Assembly (NCBI GenBank): GCA_002327785.1
Contig: DCUI01000295.1
Location: 284 to 55,284, forward strand
Reading direction: 5' to 3'
Length of the DNA stretch: 55,001 nucleotides
Source of the DNA: Phycisphaerales bacterium UBA2218
GTDB lineage: Bacteria > Planctomycetota > Phycisphaerae > Sedimentisphaerales > Anaerobacaceae
Both the position numbers and the translations under genes were made by a program. A model generated the notes under the pieces. The model had not been told where the DNA came from. It ran no database searches and worked only from the letters and a program-made list of their open reading frames with translations. Shown one piece after another: positions 15,307-25,202 of this stretch (the stretch's first letter is position 1; each line of letters opens with the position of its first letter).

Positions 15307-17904
15307 ATGTGTGGAAAACTGGTTATCTCTCTGTCTTTGGCCTTGGTGCTTGGCGCAACGGGCACCGTTTCTGCCGAGCTGATCGGCCACTGGCCTCTGG
15401 AGGAGGGCGCAGGCAGTCAGGCGGCGGATGTCACGGGGCGCGGCCACAATGGCGCGATCGACGGCGCCACGTGGGTCAGTCCCGGCTGGAACGGCGAAGG
15501 AGCGTGCCTGCAATTCGACGGCGCAAATGATCTCGTGGCGGTCCCCCACGCGGATGACCTGCGATTCGGGGCCAATTCCGCTTATACGATCGTCGCCTGG
15601 ATCAACATGACAATCCGGCCGGGGCATTGGTCGGGCATCGTCACCAAGGGCCGAGACACCGCAAACTGGTACGGCATCTGGGTCAATGACGCCAACCGGT
15701 GGGTCTTCGGTCATCAACCCAATAACCAGATCGGCAGCCCGGTAGAGCCCGGCGTCTGGGTCCACGTCGCCATGGTCTACAACAACGCCAACAAAAAAAT
15801 CTACCTCAACGGCAAACTCGACTCCGAAACGACAGCCTCGGCGAGCGGCGACAACACCGCCGACCTCTGGTTCGGGGCAGCAAAAGGGGTAACGGAATTC
15901 ACCCCGGCCAGAATCGACGACATCCGCATCTACAACCACGCCCTGTCCCTGGCGGAGATCAAGAAACTGGTTCCGCCGAAGCTGAGGGCCTACGATCCGA
16001 CTCCGGCCGACGGCGCGATCGGCGTAACCCTCCCGCTGCTGCAATGGACCAAAGGCGAAACGGCGGTGCTCCACGACGTGTACCTGGGCACGAACCCCGA
16101 CCTGACCGAAGCCGATACAGTGTCCTCTCGACAGTCTTCGACCATGTATTACCACGGTTCGACTTTACAGTCGGGCACAACCTACTTTTGGCGCATCGAT
16201 GAGGTTGAGGCCGACATGGTCACGGTCCACACCGGCAACGTCTGGAGCTTCGCCACGATGCCCTTGACGGCGTGGGCCCCCGCTCCCGTCGACGGGGCGC
16301 AGCAGATCCTGCTGACGCCGACCCTGGAGTGGATACCGGGCCAGAACACCGTCCGACACCATCTCTATTTTGGCGACAGCGTCGATGCCGTCGAGGGGGG
16401 TGCTCCAGAAACGGACATGGGTGAAGTGACCGCGGGCGAGACCACCTTCCGGATCGCTGCGCCTTTGGATCTGGATACGACTTACTACTGGCGCGTGGAT
16501 GGAATCGCTCTCAACGGGGCTGTCCAGACCGGCGAAATTTGGAGCTTCACGACCCTCGCTCCCGGTCCCGGCGGGGCCATTCGCCAGTGGTGGTCGGACG
16601 TTTCCGGCACCGATCTGGCGACGCTGAGGAACAGCGAGGGTTTCCCCGACAACCCCACGGGCACGGAGAGGGTCCCGCTCATGGAAGGGCCCGTCGACTG
16701 GGCGGACAACTACGGCAGCCGGCTCCATGGCTGGCTCTATCCCACGGTCTCGGGCGATTACACCTTCTGGATCTCCAGCGACGACAACGGGGAACTCTGG
16801 CTCAGCAGCGACGACAACCCAGCCAACGCGCAGTTGATTGCCAGCGTGGCGACCTGGACTGCCTCGCGAGAGTGGAACAAGGAAGCGACGCAGATGTCCG
16901 TTCCGCAGAGCCTGGCCGCCGGAAAAGCTTATTACATCGAAGCGATCATGAACGAAGGCACCGGCGGCGACAATATCGCCGTGGCCTGGCAGGGTCCCGG
17001 CGTGCCCTTCACGGTTATCGGCGGCGACGTCGTCGGGCCGACGGCCGTATATCCGTTGCGCGCCTTCGCTCCGTCGCCGGCCAGCGGAGCCACTGAGACC
17101 ATCCAGAACCCGGTGCTGAGCTGGAGCGCCGGCGAAAAGGCCTCACGACACGCCGTCTACCTGGGCAATGACCCCGAGGCGGTGGCCGCCGCCGACACGA
17201 GCAGCGCCGATATCTTTTGCGGTCAGCAGGCGGGAACCACGTATGATGCCGGAGAGCTGGAGTGGGGCAAGACCTACTACTGGCGGATCGACGAGATCAA
17301 CACGGGCGATCCGGAGAGTCCATGGAAGGGTACTCTATGGAGTTTCACCACGGCTGACTTCATCCCTGTCGATGACTTCGAGATTTACACGGACGACGAA
17401 GGCAGTCGTATCTATGAGACGTGGATTGACGGCTACGCCGACACCAGCAGCGGGTCGATCGTCGGACACCTCAATGCACCATTCGCCGAGCAGACCATCG
17501 TGCATGGCGGCAAGCAGTCCATGCCCATGGACTACAACAACGTGGACATGCCGTATTACTCGCAGGCGGAACGGACATGGGATACGCCGCAAGACTGGAC
17601 GACGAACGGCGTCGATGCGTTGACGCTCTACGTGCAAGGTCAGATGGGCAACGATGCCGCGGTGCTCTACGTCGCACTTCAGGACAGTGCCGGCAAGAGC
17701 AGTGCCGTTGACTACGATGACGACACGGCGGTGGAGTCGGGCACGTGGCTCCGGTGGAGTATCCCGCTGAGCCGCTTCAGCGGCGTCAATCCTGCAAGGA
17801 TCAAGAAGATGTACATCGGCGTTGGCGACCGGACCCAGTCGACGCCCGGCGGCCTCGGCCGGATCTACATTGACGACCTGCGGATAACCAAAACCGGTCC
17901 ATGA
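15307..17904 (+). CDS. Secreted LamG/PA14 multidomain carbohydrate-binding protein
   Basis: An 865-residue exported protein with a signal peptide (about 1-22). Domains in order: LamG/concanavalin-like (24-222, beginning LIGHWPLEEGAG), two fibronectin-like modules (225-318 and 318-415), a PA14 domain (420-578, with GDYTFWISSDDNGELWLS), a third fibronectin-like module (580-682) and a C-terminal beta-sandwich (685-865). The fibronectin-like modules start with related phrases (AYDPTPADGAIG, AWAPAPVDGAQQ, AFAPSPASGATE), so they arose by duplication. No catalytic domain is visible, so the role is probably glycan binding. Start: ATG at 15307 with AGGAGG six bases upstream. A strong hairpin follows the stop. 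Confidence 0.85.
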   Translation: MCGKLVISLSLALVLGATGTVSAELIGHWPLEEGAGSQAADVTGRGHNGAIDGATWVSPGWNGEGACLQFDGANDLVAVPHADDLRFGANSAYTIVAWINMTIRPGHWSGIVTKGRDTANWYGIWVNDANRWVFGHQPNNQIGSPVEPGVWVHVAMVYNNANKKIYLNGKLDSETTASASGDNTADLWFGAAKGVTEFTPARIDDIRIYNHALSLAEIKKLVPPKLRAYDPTPADGAIGVTLPLLQWTKGETAVLHDVYLGTNPDLTEADTVSSRQSSTMYYHGSTLQSGTTYFWRIDEVEADMVTVHTGNVWSFATMPLTAWAPAPVDGAQQILLTPTLEWIPGQNTVRHHLYFGDSVDAVEGGAPETDMGEVTAGETTFRIAAPLDLDTTYYWRVDGIALNGAVQTGEIWSFTTLAPGPGGAIRQWWSDVSGTDLATLRNSEGFPDNPTGTERVPLMEGPVDWADNYGSRLHGWLYPTVSGDYTFWISSDDNGELWLSSDDNPANAQLIASVATWTASREWNKEATQMSVPQSLAAGKAYYIEAIMNEGTGGDNIAVAWQGPGVPFTVIGGDVVGPTAVYPLRAFAPSPASGATETIQNPVLSWSAGEKASRHAVYLGNDPEAVAAADTSSADIFCGQQAGTTYDAGELEWGKTYYWRIDEINTGDPESPWKGTLWSFTTADFIPVDDFEIYTDDEGSRIYETWIDGYADTSSGSIVGHLNAPFAEQTIVHGGKQSMPMDYNNVDMPYYSQAERTWDTPQDWTTNGVDALTLYVQGQMGNDAAVLYVALQDSAGKSSAVDYDDDTAVESGTWLRWSIPLSRFSGVNPARIKKMYIGVGDRTQSTPGGLGRIYIDDLRITKTGP

Positions 17905-17959
17905 TGGACTCAGCAGGCCGCTTCGCAGACGCCGCCATAACGCAGATGCGGAGAAATCG

Positions 17960-17995
17960 GAAAGGCTGTGGCCCAGGATCACAGCCTTTCTTGCT
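17960..17995 (+). terminator. Rho-independent-type terminator after the LamG/PA14 gene
   Basis: Perfect 11-bp stem GAAAGGCTGTG/CACAGCCTTTC (17960-17970 and 17980-17990) with a 9-base loop, followed by a short T-rich stretch (TTGCTTCC). It sits 55 bases after the LamG/PA14 stop and before the Gfo/Idh gene. Confidence 0.7.
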
Positions 17996-18121
17996 TCCAT
18001 AAAGCCCTGAAAAGGAGAAACGTGACGATTGGCCGGCTCGATGATACACTGTCTCCGGCAGAAACTGTCGTATCAAGGACCTACGCGAATTCCGGCAGAA
18101 GTTGACAGGAGAAAATCAGTT

Positions 18122-19537
18122 ATGAACGAAACCACCGGAGCAAACGCATCTCGTCGCGAGTTTCTCAGGAACACAGGTCGGATCGCCGCCGGGTCGGCGT
18201 TCCTGGCGGCGGTCGGGCCACGGGTCTATGCAGGCGAGGATCATACGATCCGGGTCGCCCTCGTCGGCTGCGGCGGACGCGGGGGCGGGGCGACGGCCAA
18301 CGCACTGGCCACCCAAAGCGGGCCGATCAAGCTGGTCGCGATGGCGGATGTCTTCGAAGACCGGCTGCAGCGCAGCTACGACGGCCTGATCGAGGCCGCC
18401 AGCGCGCCCCGGACCAGCGGATCGGCCGATACCTGGGTGATGGGATACCAGGCGGCCCAGATCGATGTGCCGCCGGAACGACGGTTCCTCGGTTTCGATG
18501 CGTATCAGAAGGCCATGGACTGCTTGCGGCCGGGCGATGTCGTGATCCTGGCGACTCCCGTGGCGTTCCGCTGGGTGCACTTCCGGTATGCGATCCGGAA
18601 GGGAATCAACGTCTTCATGGAAAAGCCCGTCACGGTGGATGGGCCGAGCACACGAAAGATGCTCCAACTCGCCGAGGAATCCGCGAAGAAAAATATCAAG
18701 GTGGGAGTCGGCCTGATGTGCCGGCACTGCAAGGCTCGTTGGGAGCTCTACGACCGGATCAAGGCCGGCCAGATCGGCGAAATTCATATGATGCGAACCT
18801 ACCGACAGCAAGGTCCGGCGGGATTCGCAGGACCTCGGGAGGGCAACGCCAACGAACTGCTCTGGCAGATCCGCAACTACCTAAGCTTCTTCTGGGCCAG
18901 CGGCGGCCTGTTCCAGGACGTGGTCGCTCACAACGTGGACGAGTGCTGCTGGATGAAAGACGCCTGGCCGATCCGCGCCCAGGGCGCCGGTTCGCGCTGC
19001 TACCGGGGCAACGCTGTGGACCAGAATTTCGACCACTATGATGTCGAGTACACATTTGCCGACGGGACCAAGCTCTTTCTCAACAACCGCCATATGCCCG
19101 GCTGCCATTCGGAATTCGCCAGCTACGCCCACGGCACGAAGGGCTCGGCCGTGATCTCGACCTTCATGCACACGCCGGCCAAGTGCCGCATCTACAAGAC
19201 TCAGGACTTCTCCCGAGAGAACCTCGCCTGGGCGTTCCCGCAACCGGAGCCGAATCCCTACCAGCTCGAATGGGACCACCTGATCGAGGCCATTCGCAGC
19301 GACAAACCCCATAACGAGGCCAAACGCGGCACGGAGGCCAGCCTCGTCACCGCGATGGCCCGCAAGGCCGTTCACACCGGCCAGATCGTGACCTTCGACG
19401 AGATGCTCAATTGCGAAGAGGAATTCGCTCCGGACGTGGACAAACTGACGATGGCCTCCCCGGCGCCCATCCGAGCCGGGACCGACGGCATGTACCCTGC
19501 GCCTCAGCCGGGCATCTTGAAGAATCGCGAGTATTGA
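18122..19537 (+). CDS. Exported Gfo/Idh/MocA-family oxidoreductase
   Basis: A 471-residue NAD(P)-dependent sugar oxidoreductase with a twin-arginine leader (SRREFLRNTG, then a hydrophobic stretch), so it is exported folded, probably with its cofactor. The Rossmann motif VALVGCGGRGGG lies near residue 45. The EKPV motif (FMEKPVTVDG) supplies the catalytic Lys typical of the family. Start: ATG at 18122 behind AGGAGA. It is separated from the LamG operon by a terminator and is convergent with the lactonase gene (10-base gap). Substrate is unknown; such proteins abound in planctomycete glycan-use loci. Confidence 0.88.
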   Translation: MNETTGANASRREFLRNTGRIAAGSAFLAAVGPRVYAGEDHTIRVALVGCGGRGGGATANALATQSGPIKLVAMADVFEDRLQRSYDGLIEAASAPRTSGSADTWVMGYQAAQIDVPPERRFLGFDAYQKAMDCLRPGDVVILATPVAFRWVHFRYAIRKGINVFMEKPVTVDGPSTRKMLQLAEESAKKNIKVGVGLMCRHCKARWELYDRIKAGQIGEIHMMRTYRQQGPAGFAGPREGNANELLWQIRNYLSFFWASGGLFQDVVAHNVDECCWMKDAWPIRAQGAGSRCYRGNAVDQNFDHYDVEYTFADGTKLFLNNRHMPGCHSEFASYAHGTKGSAVISTFMHTPAKCRIYKTQDFSRENLAWAFPQPEPNPYQLEWDHLIEAIRSDKPHNEAKRGTEASLVTAMARKAVHTGQIVTFDEMLNCEEEFAPDVDKLTMASPAPIRAGTDGMYPAPQPGILKNREY

Positions 19538-19547
19538 CACGGATCGT

Positions 19548-20705
19548 TCACAGGAACCGGATGCAAACCGGCCTGGAGACAGCGATCTTGTGCCCCGTCG
19601 GCTCAAGCGATCCTGTCTCAGGGTCGATCCGGAATACGATCACGCTGCCGCCGTCCTGGTTGGCGACGAGGCAAAACCCACCCGTCGGGTCGATGTTGAA
19701 ATTCCGTGGTGTCTTGATCCCGGCGGTCTCGTGCTCGACAAAGGTTAACGATCCTTGGGCGGGATCGACCCGGTAGACTGCGATACTATCGTGGCCGCGA
19801 TTGGAGCCATAGAGGAACCTGCCGCTCGGGTGCACGCGGACTTCGGCGCACGCGCTGGGCCCGCTGAATCCACTGGGGAGCGCGGAGACCGTCTGAATTT
19901 CCTTCAGAGAGCCGGCAGTCACATCATAGGCAAAGGCGGTGATCGTGCAATCGAGCTCGTTGATGACGTAGGCGCGCTTCCCGCTCGGATGGAAGACGAA
20001 GTGACGGGGCCCGGCGCCGGGCTTGAGCTGAGCAAACGGAGGATCATTAGCGGTCATCGCGCCACTTTCGCCATCGAGCTTGTAGATCATGATCTTGTCG
20101 ATCCCGAGATCGGCGACGAAGACGAAGCGGCCGTCCGGGCTGGCATTGACCGAATGAGCGTGAGGCCCCTTCTGACGTGCTGGATTCACACTGGAACCCT
20201 GGTGCTGCACAAAGCCGGTCGGCTCGCCGAGCCCGCCATCCGGCCGGACGGGAATCACCGATGCGCTGCCGCTGTTGTAGTTTGCGACGAGGACGTGTTT
20301 GCCCGCGTGGTCGATGCTGACGTGACATGGCCCCCCCCCGCCCGAGGGACATTCATTCAGGAGCTTGAGGTCGCCGGCAGCCGGGTCGATCGCATACGCG
20401 AAGACCCGCCCGCTCGCTCCGGCCTCGCTGACCGCGTATAGAGACTTGCCATTGGGATGAATCTCCAGGAATGACGGATTCCTGGCCTCCGCAACGAGGA
20501 CCGGGCTTGAGAGTTCTCCCGTCCGGAGATCGAGCGTACTGCGGTAGATCCCTTTGCTGGAACCTTCTTCGCCGCCGGTGTACGTCCCCACGTAGACATG
20601 CAACGATTCGGCCGAAACCGTCGAAAGCACGACAAGCGAAACTGCCGCACCGATGAACCCATTCGCACCCATGCCAAACCCCTTTTTGAGAAGACGCACC
20701 GTCAT
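19548..20705 (-). CDS. Exported lactonase-family beta-propeller protein
   Basis: A 385-residue seven-bladed beta-propeller of the 6-phosphogluconolactonase (Pgl/YbhE) type. Repeated motifs include FLEIHPNGKSLYAVSE, HVSIDHAGKHVLVANYN and HFVFHPSGKRAYVINE. An N-terminal signal peptide (about 1-33) exports it, so a role on free sugar lactones outside the cytoplasm is more likely than the cytoplasmic pentose phosphate step. It could hydrolyse the lactone product of a neighbouring exported Gfo/Idh dehydrogenase. Start: ATG at 20705 behind GGAGG. Confidence 0.85.
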   Translation of the reverse strand: MTVRLLKKGFGMGANGFIGAAVSLVVLSTVSAESLHVYVGTYTGGEEGSSKGIYRSTLDLRTGELSSPVLVAEARNPSFLEIHPNGKSLYAVSEAGASGRVFAYAIDPAAGDLKLLNECPSGGGGPCHVSIDHAGKHVLVANYNSGSASVIPVRPDGGLGEPTGFVQHQGSSVNPARQKGPHAHSVNASPDGRFVFVADLGIDKIMIYKLDGESGAMTANDPPFAQLKPGAGPRHFVFHPSGKRAYVINELDCTITAFAYDVTAGSLKEIQTVSALPSGFSGPSACAEVRVHPSGRFLYGSNRGHDSIAVYRVDPAQGSLTFVEHETAGIKTPRNFNIDPTGGFCLVANQDGGSVIVFRIDPETGSLEPTGHKIAVSRPVCIRFL

Positions 20706-20747
20706 ATCGACCTCCAAAGCACAACAAGCCTCCTGCACCGAGCGACC

Positions 20748-20776
20748 ATGGTACCCTGTTAAGTCTCGCCGTTCAA
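20748..20776 (-). promoter_or_regulatory. Predicted promoter of the lactonase gene
   Basis: Minus strand TTGAAC (20776-20771), 17-base spacer, TACCAT (20753-20748). The start would be about 35 bases before the ATG at 20705. It lies back to back with the cotH-like promoter. Confidence 0.45.
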
Positions 20777-20787
20777 GCACAGACGCG

Positions 20788-20816
20788 TTGACCTGACGAG
20801 CTTCAACGGCTATAAT
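20788..20816 (+). promoter_or_regulatory. Predicted sigma70 promoter of the CotH gene
   Basis: TTGACC (20788-20793), exactly 17 bases, then a perfect TATAAT (20811-20816). The transcript would start near 20823. This rules out the in-frame ATG at 20819 as the protein start and gives a leader of about 55 nt. Confidence 0.75.
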
Positions 20817-20878
20817 AAATGAATGGGGTTGCCTGCCTGTTGCAGAGTGCCCAATTCGGCCCAGAGGAGGATTTGCGG

Positions 20879-23800
20879 GTGAGCATGAATCGAAGAAGCT
20901 CATTGCTGTTGGTTCTGGTTCTGTTGTCTGGGGGGATCGCGGCACAGGCGGACGCTACCTCCCCCGGGGATGTTGTCCGCGGTGTCCCGAATGACGGAGA
21001 TTGGCCCGCCGGCGAAAACCCACCGCTGGCAATCGATGACAACATCAATACGAAATACCTGCACTTCAAGGGAGCGATCCAGCCAGCGGGATTCCAGGTG
21101 ACCCCCTCACTGGGCCCGACGGTCGTCACGGGACTGACCCTGACCACGGCGAATGACGCCGCCGAGCGAGATCCGGTCGCCTTCGAGCTGTACGGCTCCA
21201 ACGCGGGCATCGACGGACCCTATACGCTGATCGCGGGCGGAGACGTGGTCGATTTCGCCCAAGCGATGGCGTGGCCCCGTTACACCATGAACTCGACACC
21301 CATCACGTTCTCCAACTCGACGGCATACGCGCACTATCAGCTCCTGTTCACTCGCGTCCGCAACGCCGCAGGCGCCAACAGTATGCAGATCGCCGAGGTG
21401 GAGCTGCTGGGGGGCCCGGCCGGCATATTGCCCCCAGACACCGATCCGGAAGACCCGCATGACTCGATGGCAGGGTCCTCCGTTGTCATCAGCGAGCTCA
21501 AGGCGGTCAACGAGGCCGGACTGTCCACGACTGTCGAGGGCAGGACGGTGTACCCGGACTGGATCGAGATCCAGAATCGTGGGGCAACGCCCGTCAACCT
21601 TGATGGCTGGTATCTGACGGACAACCCGGAGAATCGGACGAAGTGGGCGATGCCTGGGATCACAGTCGCGCCGGGCGGATTTCTCGTGGTTTTCGCGTCC
21701 GGGATCGAAGAGCAGGACCATCCGGAGAATTGGCCTTATCGAGACCAAGCCGGGTACTATCACGCGAACTTCACGCTCGACGGCGACGGTGAATACCTGG
21801 CCCTGGTATCGCCTGACCTACAGGTGGTCCATGAATACGGCTCGCGCACCGGCGGCGACGGGTTCCCGCCCCAGCGGTTCGATCTCTCCTACGGCCTCTA
21901 TGGCAACCAGGAGCAGTACTTCGGCACAGCGACGCCGGGTCGCTTCAACGGCTTGGGGTATGCCGAGGTATCGGAGGAACCGACCTTTTCACACGAGGCA
22001 GGTACATATGCCAGCGTGATCTTCTTTTTGGAGCTGAGCTCACCGAATCCCGAGGCCGAGATCCGCTACACCCTGGACGGCCAGACGCCCACTCTCGCAT
22101 CTCCGCTATACACCGAGCCGATCATCATCGTCGGCACGAAGGAAGTCCTCGCGTGTGCCTGCGAGCCGGGCAAAGCCCCGAGCGCCGCGGTGAGCCGGAC
22201 GTACATAGCCCTGGCCAACGATGTCCTGGGCTTCAGTTCCAACCTGCCGATCGTGATCGTGGATACGGGCCGCCAGGGTATCGGCACGACATTGACAAAG
22301 GTCCAGTCCGTCTTCATTGACACAGGCGCGAACGGGCGGGCAACAATGACCGATCCACCCGATTTCTACGGACGCGGCGGGATCAAGAAACGCGGTTCGA
22401 GCACCCAGGGGGCGGCCAAGTCCTCGTATGCCTTCGAGGTCTGGGACGAGAACAATTGGGACCGCGATGTCTCCATTCTCGGATTGCCCGCCGAATCCGA
22501 TTGGATTCTCTACGGCCCATACCAATACGACCGAGCCCTGATCAATAATGCATTCGTGTATGACCTGAGCAATCAGGTCGGCCGCTATGCGGTTCGCACG
22601 CGCTTCGTCGAGATGTACCTGAATACAAACAACGACACGGTCTCCGCCAGCGACTATGTCGGCCTGTATATCTTCATGGAAAAGATCAAACGCGGAAAAG
22701 ATCGCGTCGATGTGGAGAAACTCGATCCCTGGGACAGCACCGAGCCGAGAATCGCCGGCGGTTACATGCTGAAGATCGACCGCACCGACCCCGGCGACAG
22801 CGGCCTTCGCACGGCCCGGGGCACCGCTCTGTGCTATGTGGACCCGAAGGAGTCAGAAATCACAGCCAAACAGTCGGTATGGATCAAAGGCTACCTGAAT
22901 GACTTCGAGACCGCCCTCTATGGACCGAGCTTCGCCGATCCCCAGGCCGGCTATGCGAAGTACATTGACGTTGACAACTTCATCGATCACAATCTGCTCA
23001 ACCTGCTGGCGATGAACGTGGACGCCCTTCGCCTCAGTACGTATATGTACAAGACCCGCGAGGGTAAACTCGAAATGGGACCGCTATGGGACTTTGATCG
23101 CGCGTTGGATTCCACCGACGGTCGCGACGACAATGCCCAGAGCTGGCATGGGACGGGAGATGGAACGGACTACCATAGATACGGCTGGTGGGATCGGTTC
23201 TTCGATGACACGAACTTCTGGCAGAAGTACATCGACCGATGGTACGTGCTGCGGAAAGGCCCATTCAGCACGGCGAACCTCAACGCCACGATCGACGCGA
23301 TGGCCGACGAGATCCGGGAGGCCCAGGCCCGCAACTACGCGAAATGGACCAGCGCCGGCCCACGATACGGCGGCTTCCAAGGCGAGATCGATCACCTGAA
23401 GCAGTGGCTCCAGACCCGCTGCACGTGGATCGATAACCAATTCGTCGCCCCGCCGCGGATTCTCCCGGAGGGCGGCCGCGTCGAGACCGGCAGCCTGGTG
23501 ACCCTCGTCAACCCCCACGCCAACGGCGCGCTGTACTACACGCTCGACGGCTCGGACCCGCGGCCGCCGGGCGTGACCTCCGTACTTCTGGACTCGACCA
23601 CATTGCTCCGCGAGAACGCACCCAAACGGGTTCTCGTGCCAACGGGGCCAATCGACAACGCGTGGTGGAGCAGTCAGAACTTCGACGACTCGACCTGGAT
23701 CAGCGGCACGGGCGGCGTCGGCCTCGAGCACGGCTCCGGCTACGAGCAGTATTTGGGCATCAACCTGACGGACCAGATGTACGGACGCAACGCCACCTGC

Positions 23801-24844
23801 TATATTCGCATTCCGTTCACCATTTCGGCCAATCCCGGCATCTTCAACGCTATGACGTTGAAGATGCGGTATGACGACGGGTTCGTGGCTTACCTCAATG
23901 GCGTCGAGATCGCGAGAGCCCTGTTCACCGGCGCCCCGACGTGGAATTCCGCCGCGAACAGCAATCACGATGATTCCGCAGCCGTGGTCTTCGAGGAGCT
24001 CGACGTTTCCGCTCATGTGGGTCTGCTCAGGCAAGGCCAGAACCTGCTCGCCATCCAGGGGATGAACTCCTCGACCACGAGTTCCGACCTCCTGATCTCC
24101 GTCGAGCTGGTCGCCGGTCGTATCTCTTCTCCCGCCGACAGCGGCCTGCCCGGATCCGTTCATGTGTACACCGGCCCCATTGCGATTACCAAGAGCACTC
24201 GGATCAAGGCCCGCGTGCTGGCGCCCAGCAACTCATATAGTCCGTGGAGCGGGCTGGCCCAGGCGATCTTCGATGTCGGGCCTGCGGCCGAGAGTCTGCG
24301 GATCAATGAGATCATGTACAACCCGGCTGGGCCGGAGGATGCCGAATACGTCGAACTGCTCAATACAGGCGATTCGGCGATCACCCTGTACGACGCCATT
24401 CGCGGCGGCCCATGGCGATTCACCGACAATCCCGAGAATCCGGCAATCGATTTTCTGCTCCCCGCCGAACCGCCTGTAACACTGGCTCCAGGCGAGTGCC
24501 TGCTGCTCGTAAAAGACCTGATTGCCTTCCAAGCGGCTTACGGCATCCCCGCAGGAGTGCAGGTCCTCGAATGGGGCGACGGCAAGTTGGCCAATAGCAG
24601 TGAGACGCTTGCAATCAGTGCTCCGGGCAATGAGAACGTGGACGGCACGCGTTCGTGGATTCTCGCCGATTCTGTCACGTACAGCGACGGCTCGCACCCG
24701 GAGGACTTCATAGCCGGCGTCGATCCGTGGCCCACGGAGGCCGACGGCCGCGGCTCCTCACTCCATCGAATCACCCCCGAGACCGATGGAAACGACCCCG
24801 CCAGTTGGCAGGCCGCACCTCCATCCCCCGGCGTGCCAGAGTAA
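20879..24844 (+). CDS. Giant secreted CotH-kinase/lamin-tail multidomain protein
   Basis: A 1,321-residue exported protein. Order: signal peptide; F5/8-discoidin-like domain (about 25-175); lamin-tail domain (200-360, SELKAVNEAG...DWIEIQNRG); chitobiase C-terminal-like domain (373-444, IRYTLDGQTPT); CotH kinase-like core (450-854, with GPLWDFDRALD); a second chitobiase-type strand pair (YYTLDGSDPRP); a jelly-roll module (917-1080); and a second lamin-tail domain (1137-1307). CotH phosphorylates spore coat protein in Bacillus; homologues here are surface proteins of unknown substrate. I prefer the GTG at 20879, 8 bases after AGGAGG, over the ATG at 20885. It is convergent with the ferredoxin gene. 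Confidence 0.85.
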   Translation: MSMNRRSSLLLVLVLLSGGIAAQADATSPGDVVRGVPNDGDWPAGENPPLAIDDNINTKYLHFKGAIQPAGFQVTPSLGPTVVTGLTLTTANDAAERDPVAFELYGSNAGIDGPYTLIAGGDVVDFAQAMAWPRYTMNSTPITFSNSTAYAHYQLLFTRVRNAAGANSMQIAEVELLGGPAGILPPDTDPEDPHDSMAGSSVVISELKAVNEAGLSTTVEGRTVYPDWIEIQNRGATPVNLDGWYLTDNPENRTKWAMPGITVAPGGFLVVFASGIEEQDHPENWPYRDQAGYYHANFTLDGDGEYLALVSPDLQVVHEYGSRTGGDGFPPQRFDLSYGLYGNQEQYFGTATPGRFNGLGYAEVSEEPTFSHEAGTYASVIFFLELSSPNPEAEIRYTLDGQTPTLASPLYTEPIIIVGTKEVLACACEPGKAPSAAVSRTYIALANDVLGFSSNLPIVIVDTGRQGIGTTLTKVQSVFIDTGANGRATMTDPPDFYGRGGIKKRGSSTQGAAKSSYAFEVWDENNWDRDVSILGLPAESDWILYGPYQYDRALINNAFVYDLSNQVGRYAVRTRFVEMYLNTNNDTVSASDYVGLYIFMEKIKRGKDRVDVEKLDPWDSTEPRIAGGYMLKIDRTDPGDSGLRTARGTALCYVDPKESEITAKQSVWIKGYLNDFETALYGPSFADPQAGYAKYIDVDNFIDHNLLNLLAMNVDALRLSTYMYKTREGKLEMGPLWDFDRALDSTDGRDDNAQSWHGTGDGTDYHRYGWWDRFFDDTNFWQKYIDRWYVLRKGPFSTANLNATIDAMADEIREAQARNYAKWTSAGPRYGGFQGEIDHLKQWLQTRCTWIDNQFVAPPRILPEGGRVETGSLVTLVNPHANGALYYTLDGSDPRPPGVTSVLLDSTTLLRENAPKRVLVPTGPIDNAWWSSQNFDDSTWISGTGGVGLEHGSGYEQYLGINLTDQMYGRNATCYIRIPFTISANPGIFNAMTLKMRYDDGFVAYLNGVEIARALFTGAPTWNSAANSNHDDSAAVVFEELDVSAHVGLLRQGQNLLAIQGMNSSTTSSDLLISVELVAGRISSPADSGLPGSVHVYTGPIAITKSTRIKARVLAPSNSYSPWSGLAQAIFDVGPAAESLRINEIMYNPAGPEDAEYVELLNTGDSAITLYDAIRGGPWRFTDNPENPAIDFLLPAEPPVTLAPGECLLLVKDLIAFQAAYGIPAGVQVLEWGDGKLANSSETLAISAPGNENVDGTRSWILADSVTYSDGSHPEDFIAGVDPWPTEADGRGSSLHRITPETDGNDPASWQAAPPSPGVPE

Positions 24845-24874
24845 CTGTGAGCTCCCAAACAAACGGGCCGCGAC

Positions 24875-25183
24875 TCAGGACCACTCTCTCAATGCATTCT
24901 CAACTGCGCCCAAAATGCGGTCGATGTCGTCTGCTGTAACGGCCTGGAACCAGATCCGTTGCGGGTAAATAACCACGTTGGGCCCGAAATCACACAGTCC
25001 CAGGCACAGGCTCTGGGACACGCGGACTTCACCCGGAGGAAAGCCGCGAGCCTTGGCCGCCTCTTTCAGACGCGCCGCAATCTCCTTGCTGTTCCCATCG
25101 GCGCAGGATTTCCGTGTCCCGCCGCGGTCATTGACGCAGACGAAGACATGGCACTTATATGGCGTAGTCTTCGGTGATTCCAT
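24875..25183 (-). CDS. Thioredoxin-like [2Fe-2S] ferredoxin
   Basis: A 102-residue protein with four cysteines in the pattern C-X10-C ... C-X3-C (VCVNDRGGTRKSC and SLCLGLCDFGP), as in thioredoxin-fold [2Fe-2S] ferredoxins and the NuoE C-terminal domain. It is probably a cytoplasmic one-electron carrier; partners are not evident. Start: ATG at 25183. It follows rnr by 19 bases and so is likely in the STAS-rnr transcript. Confidence 0.85.
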   Translation of the reverse strand: MESPKTTPYKCHVFVCVNDRGGTRKSCADGNSKEIAARLKEAAKARGFPPGEVRVSQSLCLGLCDFGPNVVIYPQRIWFQAVTADDIDRILGAVENALREWS

Positions 25184-25202
25184 AGGTGCTCCAGTCCTGC
25201 GA

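Noticed and set aside
20819..20878. Earlier in-frame ATG for the CotH protein
   Set aside because: It lies before the predicted transcription start (about 20823) and the signal peptide begins only after 20879.
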